A DNA stretch of 5,843 nt. Origin: Deltaproteobacteria bacterium. Its GTDB lineage: Bacteria > Desulfobacterota > Desulfobacteria > Desulfobacterales > JAUVGT01. The stretch covers positions 1-5,843 of the forward strand of contig JAUVGT010000317.1 of assembly GCA_030593645.1 (NCBI GenBank), written 5' to 3'. Under the pieces are notes generated by a model. It ran no database searches. It was not told the origin of the DNA and saw only the letters and a list, made by a program, of their open reading frames with translations. How positions within the stretch are numbered: position 1 is the stretch's first letter; the number at the start of each line of letters is the position of its first letter. This document shows positions 5,569 to 5,843 of the stretch, one piece after another. Position numbers and translations under genes: made by a program.

Positions 5569-5843
5569 TGGACAACAGATCTGAATCCAAAATAAAGCTT
5601 CTCATAATCGATGATGAAAAAGAAATCTTACGCATGCTCGAGAAGCTTTTAATAAAATGCAATTATGATATTATTACTGTTGAATCGGGTGAGGAGGCCG
5701 TTGAGCTCCTTGAAACCTATAAGGGTGAAATTAGTCTTGTTATAACGGACTACCTGCTTCCGAATATGAATGGGATAGATGTCTTGATTAATATCCGTTC
5801 CAAATACAGCCTGCTCCCTGTCATCATGATGACTGCGTTTGGG
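5568..5843 (+). CDS. Response regulator, receiver domain (3' end beyond window)
   Basis: The visible 92 residues are most of a CheY-like receiver domain that takes phosphate from a sensor kinase. The acidic pocket is Asp15-Asp16 in LLIIDDEKE. The phosphoacceptor is Asp61 in LVITDYLLPNMNG, and the switch Thr89 lies in VIMMTAFG. The conserved Lys of the next strand falls beyond the window edge. The output domain is not visible; the receiver resembles those of NtrC-type regulators but also of other classes, so DNA binding cannot be claimed. The start at ATG 5568 gives MDNRSESKIKLLIIDD. An in-frame ATG at 5556 would add MVYI, but an AGGA only one base before it makes it a poor start. The gene runs divergently from the transporter operon and could regulate it, which is inference from position only. 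Confidence 0.9.
   Translation, partial: MDNRSESKIKLLIIDDEKEILRMLEKLLIKCNYDIITVESGEEAVELLETYKGEISLVITDYLLPNMNGIDVLINIRSKYSLLPVIMMTAFG

Overview
The window looks like chromosome from an AT-rich Gram-negative bacterium. The evidence is a lipobox protein predicted to go to the outer membrane, and a periplasmic adaptor carrying the motif that docks onto TolC-type outer-membrane channels. The gene style would suit a Desulfobacterota-like organism, but that placement is a guess from general appearance.

Most of the window is one minus-strand operon, read from right to left. It encodes an ABC ATPase (5173-4499), a MacB/FtsX-type permease (4475-3240), a second and divergent permease of the same type (3143-1878), and a MacA/HlyD-type adaptor (1885-782). 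Spacing is tight: 23 bp between ATPase and permease 1, 96 bp between the permeases, and an 8 bp overlap between permease 2 and the adaptor. Together they would form a tripartite MacAB-TolC-like machine using ATP to move a substrate from the periplasm or inner membrane across the outer membrane. No TolC-like gene is in the window. A likely Rho-independent terminator follows the adaptor. Beyond it is a gene for a small DUF2846-like lipoprotein (643-53) with its own strong Shine-Dalgarno site.

The most notable feature is in permease 2. Its frame is open over 421 codons except for one in-frame TGA at 2585-2583 (codon 187). The TGA replaces a glycine that the sister permease keeps (Gly183), and reading resumes in the same frame with good homology. 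A point nonsense change (GGA to TGA), or a base-call error, explains this best. Selenocysteine and code reassignment are considered below and disfavoured.

The right end is an AT-rich divergent intergenic region of about 0.4 kb. It holds a candidate promoter for the transporter operon, a short palindrome and an eight-codon mini-ORF with a strong ribosome site. The mini-ORF's stop overlaps the start of a plus-strand response regulator (TAATG). The regulator is cut by the window edge after its receiver core. Its divergent position makes it a candidate regulator of the transporter, but the output domain is not visible. I see no tRNA, rRNA, CRISPR array, transposase or other clear mobile element. 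Two small GC-richer hairpin sequences (near 4-28 and 736-754) resemble dispersed intergenic repeats.
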